Shown here: piece by piece, positions 26,355 to 35,684 of the stretch
Position numbering within the stretch: position 1 is the first letter of the stretch
How the letters are laid out: the number at the start of each line of letters is the position of its first letter
DNA from: Paraglaciecola sp. L3A3
Lineage (GTDB): Bacteria; Pseudomonadota; Gammaproteobacteria; Enterobacterales; Alteromonadaceae
DNA: 64,000 nucleotides
Reading direction: 5' to 3'
Assembly: GCF_009796765.1 (NCBI RefSeq)
Contig: NZ_CP047023.1
Span: forward strand, 372,001-436,000
Program-made: the position numbers and the translations under genes
The notes under the pieces: model-generated
What the model was told of the DNA's origin: nothing
The model's database searches: none
Seen by the model: the letters and a program-made list of their open reading frames with translations, nothing else

Positions 26355-27557
26355 TTGCTGGCGTCGTCTAGAGTTGCTTATTGCTGGGAATTGGGGGGCG
26401 GTTTGGGTCATGTGACCCGTATGAATTCGATATGTAACCGGCCAGAGTTTTCATCTACCAGTTTCTCGTTTGTCTTAAAAGATACAAGTAAATCACAATA
26501 TATCAGCAAAGCCTATAAGCAAAATGTATATGTTGCGCCATGTTATATGAAGAGTCCCAGTCTGCAGATTTCACCTAATTTTGCACACATAATGTGGCGA
26601 TGTGGCTGGCAAAACGATGATAATGCCTATGATTTAGTGTTGGCTTGGGTACAGATACTTAAACGTTTAGATCCCCACTACGTTTTTATTGATTATGCTC
26701 CGTCAGCCGCAGTAGCCGCAAAATTGTTAGATATCCCATATTTATTTTTAGGTAACGGTTTCGAGTTTCCACCTGCTGAATCACCGTTTCCCTCGATTCT
26801 GCATAACCAGAAGGTAGCTCGAAAAGATTTATTACATTGGTATAATAAAGTTAATAAAACACTACGGGTAGTTTGTAAAAAATTTTCTAAGACAATTGAG
26901 CAATTTGATTTAAAGGATATTTTCGAACCTCAAAAAGGATTGATTCTTGCCCACCCTATGCTCGATCATTATCTTAACCGCCAAATCCAAATTTTTTATT
27001 TACCTACCCTTACACAAGTTAATAGTGAAACAAAAAATGTTAATAATGATTTGTTCTCTAACAAACCTTATTTATTTGTTTATCTAAATGCAAATACTCC
27101 CAATTTAGTTGAGTCGATACGTATGCTTTCGGCTCAGTTTCGGATTGAAGGGTATATACCGAACTTAAATTTAGCCCAGCGTAATGCCCTAAGGTTTATT
27201 GGTGTCAGTATTTCTGATGTACCAGTGCCAGTATCAAACATTATCGCAAAAAGTCAGATAGTCATTTGCCATTGTGGTATCGGTGTGGTGAGCCATGCCA
27301 TTGATAGTGCAGTACCCATGGTGTTGCTGCCGACGCAAACTGAACAATCTATGTTGGCCCATACGTTATGTAAATTGGGTGTTGCGATATCGATTCCCAA
27401 AGCTGCGTCTTCTCATCAATTTGTAAATACAGTTAACTTAGCAATAAAAAACCGAGAAATAATGCAAGCTAATATTCGAACTCAAAGCAATAAGTACTGG
27501 GAAAATCGACTCATTTGGAAAGAGGGCATTGGAACATATATTAAAGAATATTTTTGA
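26355..27557 (+). CDS. GT-B glycosyltransferase, UDP-glycosyl type
   Basis: 400 residues from a TTG start. N-terminal YCWELGGGLGHVTRM is the glycine-rich acceptor loop of MurG/UGT-type GT-B enzymes. The C-terminal half has IVICHCGIGVVSHAIDSAVPMVLLP, the usual nucleotide-sugar binding region with the His-Cys-Gly variant of the HxG motif, followed by T-E-Q near residue 330. No signal peptide; cytoplasmic or membrane-associated. Sugar and acceptor unknown. Its tight linkage to an exported wall-binding-like protein suggests an envelope glycoconjugate. Confidence 0.78.
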   Translation: MLASSRVAYCWELGGGLGHVTRMNSICNRPEFSSTSFSFVLKDTSKSQYISKAYKQNVYVAPCYMKSPSLQISPNFAHIMWRCGWQNDDNAYDLVLAWVQILKRLDPHYVFIDYAPSAAVAAKLLDIPYLFLGNGFEFPPAESPFPSILHNQKVARKDLLHWYNKVNKTLRVVCKKFSKTIEQFDLKDIFEPQKGLILAHPMLDHYLNRQIQIFYLPTLTQVNSETKNVNNDLFSNKPYLFVYLNANTPNLVESIRMLSAQFRIEGYIPNLNLAQRNALRFIGVSISDVPVPVSNIIAKSQIVICHCGIGVVSHAIDSAVPMVLLPTQTEQSMLAHTLCKLGVAISIPKAASSHQFVNTVNLAIKNREIMQANIRTQSNKYWENRLIWKEGIGTYIKEYF

Positions 27558-27647
27558 TCTGCTATCAGTAGTAAGATTATCTAAAAATCCAGAATTTGAT
27601 ATTCTTAAACTTTTTCTATTGACCTTGAGAAATAGATAGGCAGAATA

Positions 27648-27663
27648 CTGTATTAATAAACAG
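27648..27663 (+). promoter_or_regulatory. LexA (SOS) box of dinB
   Basis: CTGTATTAATAAACAG fits the CTGT-N8-ACAG consensus exactly. The AT-rich middle (TATTAAT) could serve as the -10 element. It ends four bases before the ATG at 27668, so LexA binding would block the promoter. Confidence 0.88.
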
Positions 27664-27667
27664 TGTC

Positions 27668-28735
27668 ATGGTCGGTCGTATTTTGCGCAAAATTATTCAT
27701 ATTGATATGGACTGTTATTTTGCTGCCGTTGAAATGCGAGATAACCCTGAATACCGAAATTTACCATTAGCTATTGGTGGTAGTTCTGATAGGCGTGGGG
27801 TGATTTCAACTTGTAATTATATCGCTCGACAATTTGGTGTGCGCTCTGCTATGGCTACAGCACATGCTTTAAAACTATGTCCTGAACTGGTTTTAGCGCC
27901 AGGGCGAATGGAACTATATAGCGAAATTTCGCAACAAATCCGTGAAATATATTCCCGATATACCAACAAAATTGAACCCTTATCGTTAGATGAGGCTTAT
28001 TTAGATGTCACTGATTGCGAGTTGTTTGCAGGCAGTGCCACCTTAATTGCTGAGGATATTCGCCGTACTATCTTTCTAGAAACTCAGCTGACAGCTTCAG
28101 CTGGGGTAGCACCTTGTAAATTTGTTGCGAAAATTGCCAGCGATGAAAATAAACCGAATGGTATATGTGTGATTACCCCAGATAATTTAGATGACTTTGT
28201 GGTGAAACTAAAGTTAGGCAAAATCCCTGGTGTAGGTAAAGTCACTTTAGCTAAGTTAAATGAGATAGGGTTGTTTACTTGTGCTGATGTCCGCAAGTTT
28301 CCTTTTGAAAATTTAATAAAACGTTTTGGTAAATTTGGTTCGGTGATATGGGCCAGAAGTCACGGTGAAGATGATCGGGGCTTGAGTATAGAAAGGCAAC
28401 GAAAGTCTGTAGGTGTTGAGCGTACTATGCCTGAAGATATTTATAGCCTAGAAGACTGTTGTAAAATGATTGATAATCTATTTCCCAAATTACAAGAAAG
28501 GTTAAAAAGGTCGAGTCCTGAACTTGCAATACAAAGCCAAGGTATTAAATTAAAGTTTGCCGATTTTCAACAAACTACAGTTGAACATAAATACCAGAAA
28601 TTAAATAAAGACTATTTTTTTGAGTTGTTAAACGAAGGGCTTGCTAGGCAGGACAGCAGAGGTATTCGTTTAGTCGGATTACATGTAGGCCTAGTGGATA
28701 AAGTTAGCCAACAGCAATTAACTTTTTCTTTTTAA
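27668..28735 (+). CDS. dinB: DNA polymerase IV
   Basis: Y-family translesion polymerase. Catalytic residues lie in [12 protein letters not shown] and SLDEAYLD; the thumb has [12 protein letters not shown]; the C-terminal QQLTFSF resembles a beta-clamp binding motif. 355 residues, normal. Because the LexA box and likely -10 lie right against ATG 27668, translation may start at TTG 27683 (L-R-K-I-I-H-I-D), which matches the usual family N-terminus better. Confidence 0.94.
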   Translation: MVGRILRKIIHIDMDCYFAAVEMRDNPEYRNLPLAIGGSSDRRGVISTCNYIARQFGVRSAMATAHALKLCPELVLAPGRMELYSEISQQIREIYSRYTNKIEPLSLDEAYLDVTDCELFAGSATLIAEDIRRTIFLETQLTASAGVAPCKFVAKIASDENKPNGICVITPDNLDDFVVKLKLGKIPGVGKVTLAKLNEIGLFTCADVRKFPFENLIKRFGKFGSVIWARSHGEDDRGLSIERQRKSVGVERTMPEDIYSLEDCCKMIDNLFPKLQERLKRSSPELAIQSQGIKLKFADFQQTTVEHKYQKLNKDYFFELLNEGLARQDSRGIRLVGLHVGLVDKVSQQQLTFSF

Positions 28736-28829
28736 GTTGATGCAAGGTTGGGTTATGGTCTGTTATATTTTTCGGCATAGTTTGTCGAAACACAATCAAT
28801 TTATTCTTTAATTAAGGTGGTAAAAATAC

Positions 28830-29039
28830 ATGGCTTTAAAAATAGGTAAATATCGCCACTATAAAGGTAATGAATATGAAGTTATTGGTGTAGCTCGTCA
28901 CTCTGAAGACGAGAGTGAATTAGTGGTTTATCGTCCTTTGTATGGTGAACGAGATTTATGGGTTAGGCCTTTAGATATGTTTGTAGAAACTGTAGAAATT
29001 GGTGGAGTGATTAAACCTAGATTTGAATACCTAGGTTAA
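28830..29039 (+). CDS. DUF1653 protein
   Basis: 69 residues beginning G-K-Y-R-H-Y-K-G-N-E-Y and containing ELVVYRPLYGERDLWVRP and F-E-Y-L-G at the end, diagnostic of DUF1653. Small soluble protein of unknown role. AAGGTGG lies before the ATG. It ends two bases from the convergent gene on the other strand, with no terminator between them. Confidence 0.85.
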   Translation: MALKIGKYRHYKGNEYEVIGVARHSEDESELVVYRPLYGERDLWVRPLDMFVETVEIGGVIKPRFEYLG

Positions 29040-29041
29040 AG

Positions 29042-29425
29042 TTATGATTTGCAATCTAATAAAGCATTGACCAGTGCTACAGAACCAGTGCGACGACTGA
29101 CTAGTTGCCCTTTTATATTAAATACAATGGCTTGATTTGTGTCTTTAGGTAAGTCAAAGGTAGTGCGAATTTGATTTCGTTGGCGACCATTTAATTGTAT
29201 GTGAGGAGGCAATTTTTGCCAATTATTCAAATCAATCAATGCCACGTTTTGTTTAGTTATTTCACGTTCTAGTAGTGCGATATCTTGAGAAAAGTCAGAA
29301 TTTGCTGAATGCTTTAGAGAATAAATGATAGTACAGTTTGCATCAGCAAATAAAAGTTTATCTTGGCTCGCCGAAGTGGCAAAACTGATTATGATTAGCA
29401 GAATACTAACAGACCACATTCTCAA
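29042..29425 (-). CDS. Exported DUF4174-like protein
   Basis: 127 residues with a signal peptide (VSILLIIISFATSAS). The C-terminal portion (AIVFNIKGQLVSRRTGSV) resembles the DUF4174 / thioredoxin-like fold without its redox cysteines; two cysteines remain, one near residue 32 and one at the C-terminus. Function unknown. Confidence 0.6.
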   Translation of the reverse strand: MRMWSVSILLIIISFATSASQDKLLFADANCTIIYSLKHSANSDFSQDIALLEREITKQNVALIDLNNWQKLPPHIQLNGRQRNQIRTTFDLPKDTNQAIVFNIKGQLVSRRTGSVALVNALLDCKS

Positions 29426-29510
29426 TGTTTGATTTCCTTTTTCTTCTTTTTATATTTTATCTGACGATAGGTATTTATCATATCAGTTGCCCGCATTGAT
29501 TGCAGGTGAA

Positions 29511-30506
29511 CTAAAGCAATAAACTCGGGATTTCTTGTAAGTAATTTTGTTGCCAAATTTGTTGCATTTTTTGTTGATCGATATTGCCACCGGACAAAAC
29601 AACTAACACCTTTTGTCGCTTTTTTTGAACTTTTAACCAATTTATTAGCGCAGCCATACTCATTGCACTTGTGGGCTCTAGATGAATTTTTAACAGATGT
29701 TGTAGCCACTGACACCAATAGACTATCGGTTGTTCTGGGATTTCATAAATATCATCTAATTGTTTTATATAGTTAAAAGTTTTTTCGCCCACAGCTAAGG
29801 TTGCAGCACCATCTGCTAGAGTTAAAGGCTGCTGAGGCAATGATTGAATTGTGCCAGTGCGCCGTGATTCAGCTGCGTCATTGGCTAATAATGGTTCTGC
29901 CCCTATTACCTGAATGTCAGGATATAGCGTTTTACTGCATATAAATGATCCAGAAATTAAACCTCCGCCACCTATTGGGGCAAATACACTGTCTACTTGG
30001 CCAATTTGTAGTAATGCGTCATATACAGCGGTACCTTGACCAGCGATTATATCTTCATGGTTAAAAGGAGGTACCCAAACTGCGCCCTCTTTTTCTGCCG
30101 CTTGTTGTGCTTTTTCATCTGCTTCTTTACGGGTTGCACATAATTTCAACTTGGCGCCATAAAATTGTGTGGCTGCCGCTTTTACTTTGGAGATATTTTG
30201 CGGACTGTAAATGGTTGCTTTTACCCCGAGCTCGTTTGCAGCATAAGCAACGGCTTGAGCGTGATTACCTGAACTGCTGGCGACCACCTTTGTACCTAAA
30301 GTTCCCTTTTCCTTGGCTTTTAACATCATGTTTAATGCCCCACGAATCTTAAAAGAACCAGTTTTTTGCAGACATTCAGCCTTAAATAAAATTTCATGGC
30401 CTAACCAGTTATCAAGTAAATTAGAATGTAAAATTGGAGTTTGGCTAATATATGGCTGTATGCGTTGTTTTGCAGATTGAATATCGGAAAGTGTCACGGG
30501 CGGCAT
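29511..30506 (-). CDS. Threonine/serine dehydratase-like PLP enzyme
   Basis: 331 residues, fold type II. PLP lysine Lys53 in T-G-S-F-K-I-R-G-A; S-S-G-N-H-A-Q-A; phosphate-binding GGGGLISG; and the C-terminal VLVVLSGGN. It lacks the ACT regulatory domain of biosynthetic IlvA, so it is a catabolic threonine/serine dehydratase or a serine racemase. The sequence alone does not decide between them. Confidence 0.88.
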   Translation of the reverse strand: MPPVTLSDIQSAKQRIQPYISQTPILHSNLLDNWLGHEILFKAECLQKTGSFKIRGALNMMLKAKEKGTLGTKVVASSSGNHAQAVAYAANELGVKATIYSPQNISKVKAAATQFYGAKLKLCATRKEADEKAQQAAEKEGAVWVPPFNHEDIIAGQGTAVYDALLQIGQVDSVFAPIGGGGLISGSFICSKTLYPDIQVIGAEPLLANDAAESRRTGTIQSLPQQPLTLADGAATLAVGEKTFNYIKQLDDIYEIPEQPIVYWCQWLQHLLKIHLEPTSAMSMAALINWLKVQKKRQKVLVVLSGGNIDQQKMQQIWQQNYLQEIPSLLL

Positions 30507-30622
30507 AAAGTTTGGTATACAAAAGTTAGGGAGTTAAGTTTATACGGATAGTATCCTTATGTTGCTAATTTCGCATTAACATTTATGATATTTCCTCTAG
30601 TTATTAAGAATAGGATCAGAAC

Positions 30623-30997
30623 ATGGGATTACTTGATGGGCTTTTAGGCAATGCATCTGAAATAGATGTTGGTGAAGTAGCTGAAGAACTTGCCCCAATA
30701 ATTGGTGATACAGAAAGTGTACAACAAGTTTTTAAAGTGATTAGAGATATGTATGTATTTACTAACAAAAGGCTAATTTTGATCGATAAACAGGGCATGA
30801 CTGGCAGGAAAGTAGACTATCATTCGATTCCTTATCGCGCTATTACCCAGTTCAAAATTGAGACCGCAGGCCATTTTGATTTAGACGCTGAGTTAAAAAT
30901 TTGGATATCAGGACAAGATAACCCTATCGAAAAAGAACTTAAAAAAGATACAGTAGTCGGCATCCAAAAAACACTTGCCACCCATATGTTTGCATAA
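30623..30997 (+). CDS. Bacterial PH-domain protein (bPH_1 / DUF1696)
   Basis: 124 residues. MYVFTNKRLILIDKQGMTGRK, then the YHSIPYRAITQF block and KIWISGQ, are typical of the small PH-like family. Cytosolic, forms oligomers in known members; role unclear. It stands alone, divergent from the dehydratase. Confidence 0.85.
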   Translation: MGLLDGLLGNASEIDVGEVAEELAPIIGDTESVQQVFKVIRDMYVFTNKRLILIDKQGMTGRKVDYHSIPYRAITQFKIETAGHFDLDAELKIWISGQDNPIEKELKKDTVVGIQKTLATHMFA

Positions 30998-31091
30998 ACT
31001 GTCATTAAGTAGTTGATAGGGAATCGTTCTTAAATCTTATCACCAGATCAACTCGTGGGGCTGGAGAACACTTCCAGCTGCTCGTCTTTGT

Positions 31092-31571
31092 TTACTTTGT
31101 AAATTCAAAACATAAATCAAAGGACTCATTATTCATATTTCCGGCGCTAAAAGTGGAATGTGCGGGGAGATCTATATTTTCAACCTGCCAGTGAACTTTG
31201 TATTTATTAACAAGCAACTTCCAATTAGAATTTTGCTCAATTGTGAGTACTTTAATTTTAAGATTTGAATCTAGTTTTATTTGATCCTTAATATGTCTAC
31301 TTGAAACATTATCGGAAGGCTTGAGCGTATAACTTTCAATTACACCGTTATTATCAAAATTTTGCCAACCAATAAGATACCAAGATTGAGCGATCGTACA
31401 GGTTTGACCGGTTAGTTTTTTTAATGAATTTTTTGTCGAAATTGCAGAATATTCAATTTCATAGAATGATGAGGTACATGCACTTAAACAAATAATGCTA
31501 GCTAATAGCGCTGTTAAAGATACTTGAAGGTTCATATTTAATACTCGCGGTAAACTTAACAGTTTGTTCAT
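31092..31571 (-). CDS. Unrecognised lipoprotein
   Basis: 159 residues with a lipoprotein signal ending L-S-A-C (Cys32 from the first ATG, Cys20 if the ATG at 31535 is used). A mature domain of about 125 residues with two further Cys. No family recognised. The upstream ATG is preferred because AAGGT lies before it. Confidence 0.6.
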   Translation of the reverse strand: MNKLLSLPRVLNMNLQVSLTALLASIICLSACTSSFYEIEYSAISTKNSLKKLTGQTCTIAQSWYLIGWQNFDNNGVIESYTLKPSDNVSSRHIKDQIKLDSNLKIKVLTIEQNSNWKLLVNKYKVHWQVENIDLPAHSTFSAGNMNNESFDLCFEFTK

Positions 31572-31889
31572 GTGACCTTATAAAATAGCTACTGTTATTG
31601 AATAGGAATTAGCGAAAACTCTATTTCAAACTATATACTAGCCAAGTACAAACGTAACCAGATTTATACCAGAGACCATTTTGCCGTTAGCTAGGTTCAT
31701 AACGGAGCTGAAATGATTACCGAGCTAACCAAAGAGCTTCTGTTTTTACTGAGCCCTATCTGAAAAACGAATTACTTTTATTTATTTTACCGCGGATAAA
31801 AACGTTTAATTTCCGTGATACTTTCGGGATATCCATTTTTCATACTTAAACTCGTAAATACAAACTAACTATTTAAGCGAGAATGAAAA
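31572..31889. other. Divergent intergenic region before the spondin genes
   Basis: 318 bases holding the promoters for the minus-strand lipoprotein and the spondin pair. No ORF, RNA or strong repeat seen. AAGCGAGAATG lies before the first spondin gene. Confidence 0.5.
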
Positions 31890-32594
31890 ATGATAAAAAT
31901 AAAACCAACTTATTTAGCTGCGCTATTAGCCGTTAGCAGCGCAGGTCTGAATGCAGCAGAACTCAATGTTGAGATTCAAAATTTAACTCATGGCTTATAT
32001 TTCACACCAATAGCAGTCGTTGCTCATACTCCTGAGAGTAGTCTTTTTGAGGTGGGTGAAGTCGCCAGTACTGAGTTACAAATGATGGCCGAAGGAGGAT
32101 CTTTGGATGGTATATCTACTATTGCTACTTCTGTTAGTGCGGATGTATTAGCTAATCCAGCAGCAGGTTTGTTAGCCCCTTCGGCTAAAGCTTCTGGCAC
32201 CTTGAGTACTGCTGCAGACAATACAGTGTTATCTGTTGTTGCTATGGCTTTACCAACTAATGACGGCTTTATTGGTTTAGATAACTGGCCGATACCGACA
32301 GAAGCAGGTACTTATACTATTTACCTAAATGCATATGATGCCGGTACAGAAGCAAATGACGAATTACGGGGTGGCGGAGCGCCAGGTGTGCCAGGCATGC
32401 CAGTTCCTCCTCCACTTGAAGGTTTGGTGGGGACTAATGGTAGTGGAGTGGCAGGTGCAGACACTAACACTAGTGTGCATATTCATCGTGGCAATATTGG
32501 TGACGAGTCTATGACCGAAGGCAGTAGTGATGTGTCTAATACAGTTCATCGTTGGTTGAACCCTGTCGCTAAAGTCACTGTTACTGTTAACTAA
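31890..32594 (+). CDS. Exported spondin-domain protein
   Basis: 234 residues with a signal peptide (LAALLAVSSAGLNAA). The spondin_N pattern reads VEIQNLTHGLYFTPIAVVAH, then G-E-V-A-S-T-E-L-Q-M-M-A-E-G-G, ALPTNDGFIGLD, NAYDAGTEANDE and VHIHRGNIGD. The fold is known from animal extracellular matrix proteins; bacterial members are common in marine gammaproteobacteria and uncharacterised. Tandem with a related lipoprotein 10 bases downstream. Confidence 0.85.
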   Translation: MIKIKPTYLAALLAVSSAGLNAAELNVEIQNLTHGLYFTPIAVVAHTPESSLFEVGEVASTELQMMAEGGSLDGISTIATSVSADVLANPAAGLLAPSAKASGTLSTAADNTVLSVVAMALPTNDGFIGLDNWPIPTEAGTYTIYLNAYDAGTEANDELRGGGAPGVPGMPVPPPLEGLVGTNGSGVAGADTNTSVHIHRGNIGDESMTEGSSDVSNTVHRWLNPVAKVTVTVN

Positions 32595-32604
32595 GGGGAT
32601 AATT

Positions 32605-33342
32605 ATGCTTAAGGTTAAAAAACTATATCTAGTTTCCTTAGTAGCCAGTGCTTTACTGCTGACTGCCTGTAATGATGATAAAATTGTTGAGGTTATTAAA
32701 GAGGTCGAAGTAGAAGTTCCGGCACCTGTACCTACACCCGTTGATGTGAGTTATGAAATCAGTGTCACCAATTTAACCAACAGCCAACCTTTGTCACCTG
32801 TTGCTGTGATACTTCACAAAGAAAGTCATATATTTGCGGTAGGGGATATTGCTTCTCTTGCTTTGGAGCAAATGGCTGAAGGAGGTGACAATTCAGGGTT
32901 GATGAATTGGGGATTTGCTTTAGCAAGTGCTTCTGGTGCCGCACCCATAGGACCAGGTGCAAGTGAAACTATTAAGGTCACTATCCAAGATATGGAAGAT
33001 GCTAATCTGTCTATTGCTTCTATGTTAGTCAATACTAATGATGGTTTTAGCGGTCTTGATGCATGGAGTCTTAGTCAACTCGCTGTAGGCGATAGCTGGA
33101 CGACAAACGCATTTACCTATGATGCAGGCACAGAAGCCAATACTGAAGCTGCAGGGACAATCCCTGGGCCTGCCGATGGTAGTGATGGGGCTGGTTTTAA
33201 TACTGATAGAGATGACAGCGGTTATATCTCTATGCATCCAGGTGTGGTGAGTAGTGATGATGGATTAAGCACATCGATACTCACTCAAGATCATAAGTTC
33301 GATAATCCGAGTATACGGATCCAGGTAACCCGCATAGAATAA
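32605..33342 (+). CDS. Spondin-domain lipoprotein
   Basis: 245 residues. Lipobox L-L-T-A-C (Cys22), a Pro/Val/Glu-rich spacer (residues about 26-48), then a spondin_N domain with the same landmarks as its neighbour (NLTNSQPLSPVAVILH, LEQMAEGGDNSG, NTNDGFSGLDAW, YDAGTEANTE). It is a paralogue of the upstream gene, probably held on the outer membrane while the neighbour is released. It ends with a strong stem-loop. Confidence 0.85.
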   Translation: MLKVKKLYLVSLVASALLLTACNDDKIVEVIKEVEVEVPAPVPTPVDVSYEISVTNLTNSQPLSPVAVILHKESHIFAVGDIASLALEQMAEGGDNSGLMNWGFALASASGAAPIGPGASETIKVTIQDMEDANLSIASMLVNTNDGFSGLDAWSLSQLAVGDSWTTNAFTYDAGTEANTEAAGTIPGPADGSDGAGFNTDRDDSGYISMHPGVVSSDDGLSTSILTQDHKFDNPSIRIQVTRIE

Positions 33343-33376
33343 TGTAGTAGGTATTCTATTTGGATTAAGCATATTG

Positions 33377-33400
33377 CGCGCCCACTAATGGGCGCGTTTG
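33377..33400 (+). terminator. Stem-loop after the spondin pair
   Basis: CGCGCCCA and TGGGCGCG form an 8-bp GC-rich stem with a four-base loop, followed by TTTG. It separates the spondin pair from the response regulator gene. Confidence 0.75.
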
Positions 33401-33431
33401 TGTTAATAGCAAAATATAAGGGCAGTTAATT

Positions 33432-34154
33432 ATGACAGACAAGGTATTGGTGGTAGAGGATGATAACGATATAGCCAATCTTATTCGAGTTAATTTGCTT
33501 GAAATAGGGATAGAGATTGAGCATGAAATGAATGGTCAACTTGCTCTGCAAAAAGCGATAGATAGTCACTACTCTTTGTTGTTGTTAGATATTATGTTAC
33601 CGGGCATGAGTGGCCTAGATATTTGCCGGCAGATCCGCGATAAAAAACCAGAACAAGCCATTATTATGTTAACGGCAAAAAATTCTGAAACTGACCGTGT
33701 TTTAGGTTTAGAGCTAGGCGCAGATGATTATATGACAAAGCCCTTTAGTGTTCGAGAGTTACAGGCTAGGGTACGTTCCCAATTACGTAAAGTTCACTTT
33801 TTACAACAAGCGACACAAGACCAAGGAACCAGCTCAGAAAAAACATTAAAGATTGGTCGCTTAAGCATTGATCAACAAACTCATCAAGTGATGCTGGCAG
33901 AACAAATCTTGGATTTAACCGCCACTGAATTTGAGTTGCTTTATCATATTGCCAGTCACCCCAATCAAGTTTTTAGTCGTAGTCAATTATTAGAATCGGT
34001 GTGGGGATATCATCATAGTGGTTATGAACATACAGTTAATTCCCATATCAATCGTTTACGGGCCAAAATAGAATTAGATGCAACTGCTCCGCAAATAGTG
34101 CAGACAGTATGGGGGGTAGGGTATAAATTTAATCCACAAGGGGTTGCTCCCTAA
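33432..34154 (+). CDS. OmpR-family response regulator, no kinase adjacent
   Basis: 240 residues. Receiver with Asp53 as phospho-acceptor (LLLLDIMLPG), acidic pocket EDD near residue 9, and Lys in MTKPFSV; C-terminal winged helix (LTATEFELLYHIASHPNQVFSR and WGVGYKF at the end). GGCAG lies before the ATG. The next gene downstream is an unrelated oxidoreductase, so the cognate kinase is missing here. A small palindromic element follows immediately. Confidence 0.92.
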   Translation: MTDKVLVVEDDNDIANLIRVNLLEIGIEIEHEMNGQLALQKAIDSHYSLLLLDIMLPGMSGLDICRQIRDKKPEQAIIMLTAKNSETDRVLGLELGADDYMTKPFSVRELQARVRSQLRKVHFLQQATQDQGTSSEKTLKIGRLSIDQQTHQVMLAEQILDLTATEFELLYHIASHPNQVFSRSQLLESVWGYHHSGYEHTVNSHINRLRAKIELDATAPQIVQTVWGVGYKFNPQGVAP

Positions 34155-34186
34155 ATTGTGTTTTATCAACTTCTTGTTTAACTATT

Positions 34187-34240
34187 ATACCAATCCGCAT
34201 TGATAAGTGTGAGAGATCAATTATCAATATGGATTGGTAT
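34187..34240. repeat. Short palindromic element of the ATACCAATCC family
   Basis: ATACCAATCCGCATTGATAA (34187-34206) pairs with TTATCAATATGGATTGGTAT (34221-34240), with one mismatch and a 14-base loop. The same arms bound the 265-bp element at 61971-62235, so this looks like a minimal derivative. Confidence 0.8.
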
Positions 34241-34277
34241 TAGATTAAAACTTGTGAAATAGAATCCTAGGAGTTTC

Positions 34278-34901
34278 ATGTTAAAAACAGCTTTAGTGTT
34301 GGGGGCAACAGGTCTTGTGGGTCAAAGGCTGGTGTCACAATTGTGTCGAGATGAGCGCTACCAAGCCGTTATTTGTTTAGTACGTAAGCCTTTGTTACAA
34401 CATTTTGTAGCTGAGCATTCAACAAAATTACAACCTATTGTTATCGATTTTGAAAATTTGCAAGATTATCAAGGATATTTTGCCGTCGATCATGTTTATG
34501 TTTGCTTAGGAACTACGATTAAAAAAGCGGGCAACAAAAGCGCTTTTCGTAAAGTGGACTTTGAGTTTATCCATGTAGCTGCACAATTGGCCAGAGCTCA
34601 AAAAGTGTCAAGTTTTGTGTGGGTATCTTCGGTTGGCGCCAATGCAAAAAGTCGTAACTTTTACCTGCGAGTTAAGGGGGAGCTAGAAAATGCTATTTTC
34701 AATTTGTCAGGACTCGAAAATGCTTTTGCGGTAAGACCTTCATTGTTGCTAGGTGAGCGTTATGAGCAACGTTATGCAGAAAAAATAGCTAGCTGGTTTG
34801 GAAAAATAATTGCACCTTTTTTAATGGGGGCTTTAGCTAAATATAAACCCATACAGGCCAATGACGTGGCGACAAAAATGATTCAATTGCAGGTGTTTTA
34901 A
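34278..34901 (+). CDS. NAD(P)-binding oxidoreductase (atypical SDR)
   Basis: 207 residues. Rossmann motif VLGATGLVGQRLV at the N-terminus, YVCLGTTIKKAG, and WVSSVGANAKSRNFYLRVKGELE, the pattern of HTATIP2-like / NAD(P)H-binding epimerase-like proteins. Substrate unknown. Two bases upstream of trmN, so probably co-transcribed. Confidence 0.82.
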   Translation: MLKTALVLGATGLVGQRLVSQLCRDERYQAVICLVRKPLLQHFVAEHSTKLQPIVIDFENLQDYQGYFAVDHVYVCLGTTIKKAGNKSAFRKVDFEFIHVAAQLARAQKVSSFVWVSSVGANAKSRNFYLRVKGELENAIFNLSGLENAFAVRPSLLLGERYEQRYAEKIASWFGKIIAPFLMGALAKYKPIQANDVATKMIQLQVF

Positions 34902-34903
34902 TT

Positions 34904-35626
34904 TTGCAACATTCTGGCTTTCAATTTAAACAGTTTTATATCGAACATTCTGCATGTGCAATGAAAGTAGGTACCGACAGCATAATGTTGGGGAGTTGGG
35001 TTAATATTGAGAATACCCAGACGATTTTGGACATAGGCACGGGCAGTGGTTTATTGGCCATTATGTTGGCGCAAAAAGCTACCGTTGATTGCCGTATTGT
35101 TGGCATTGATATTGATTCCCAAGCGATAACTCAAGCTAAGTTTAATGGTGAACAATGCCCTTGGAGCAAGCAAGTATCGTTTGTAAAATCTAGCCTGCAG
35201 CAATATAACTGCGAAATAGCGTTTGATTTGATCGTTTGTAATCCGCCGTATTTTGTCATTAATCAAACTGCAAATTTGCAAAACAATAAAACGCAAAGGG
35301 TGACCGCAAGGCAAACAACTGAACTGACGCATGCCGATTTACTCACTTTAAGTGAGCAACACCTTTCACCCTATGGTCGATTTTGTTGCGTATTGCCAGC
35401 AGATATAGATAACGAATTTGTTGCATTAGCAGCAAAGGTCGGCTTATATTGTGTTAACCAGATGGCGGTTAAAAGTAAGCCTGAAGGTAAGATTATTCGT
35501 TACTTGTATGAATTTTCTAAAAAACCAAAAGAACTGAGTTACAGCGATATCAATATACATAATGTTAATGGTGGTTATTCAGCTGAATATCAAAATCTTT
35601 GTAAACAATTTTATCTGAATTTCTGA
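34904..35626 (+). CDS. trmN: tRNA1(Val) A37 N6-methyltransferase
   Basis: 240 residues from a TTG start. The N-terminal FKQFYIEHSACAMKVGTDSIMLG block is diagnostic of the YfiC/TrmN6 family; SAM motif LDIGTGSGLLA; catalytic NPPY (V-C-N-P-P-Y-F). It adds N6-methyl to A37 of valine tRNA. Confidence 0.9.
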   Translation: MQHSGFQFKQFYIEHSACAMKVGTDSIMLGSWVNIENTQTILDIGTGSGLLAIMLAQKATVDCRIVGIDIDSQAITQAKFNGEQCPWSKQVSFVKSSLQQYNCEIAFDLIVCNPPYFVINQTANLQNNKTQRVTARQTTELTHADLLTLSEQHLSPYGRFCCVLPADIDNEFVALAAKVGLYCVNQMAVKSKPEGKIIRYLYEFSKKPKELSYSDINIHNVNGGYSAEYQNLCKQFYLNF

Positions 35627-35684
35627 CAGTTTTGTATATATCGCCTATCTTTGAATAAAGCAGGTTTGAAATACAACGGGAGAA

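Noticed and set aside
29422..29718. 98-residue minus-strand ORF overlapping the dehydratase
   Set aside because: It lies in another frame of a well-supported PLP enzyme and matches no family.
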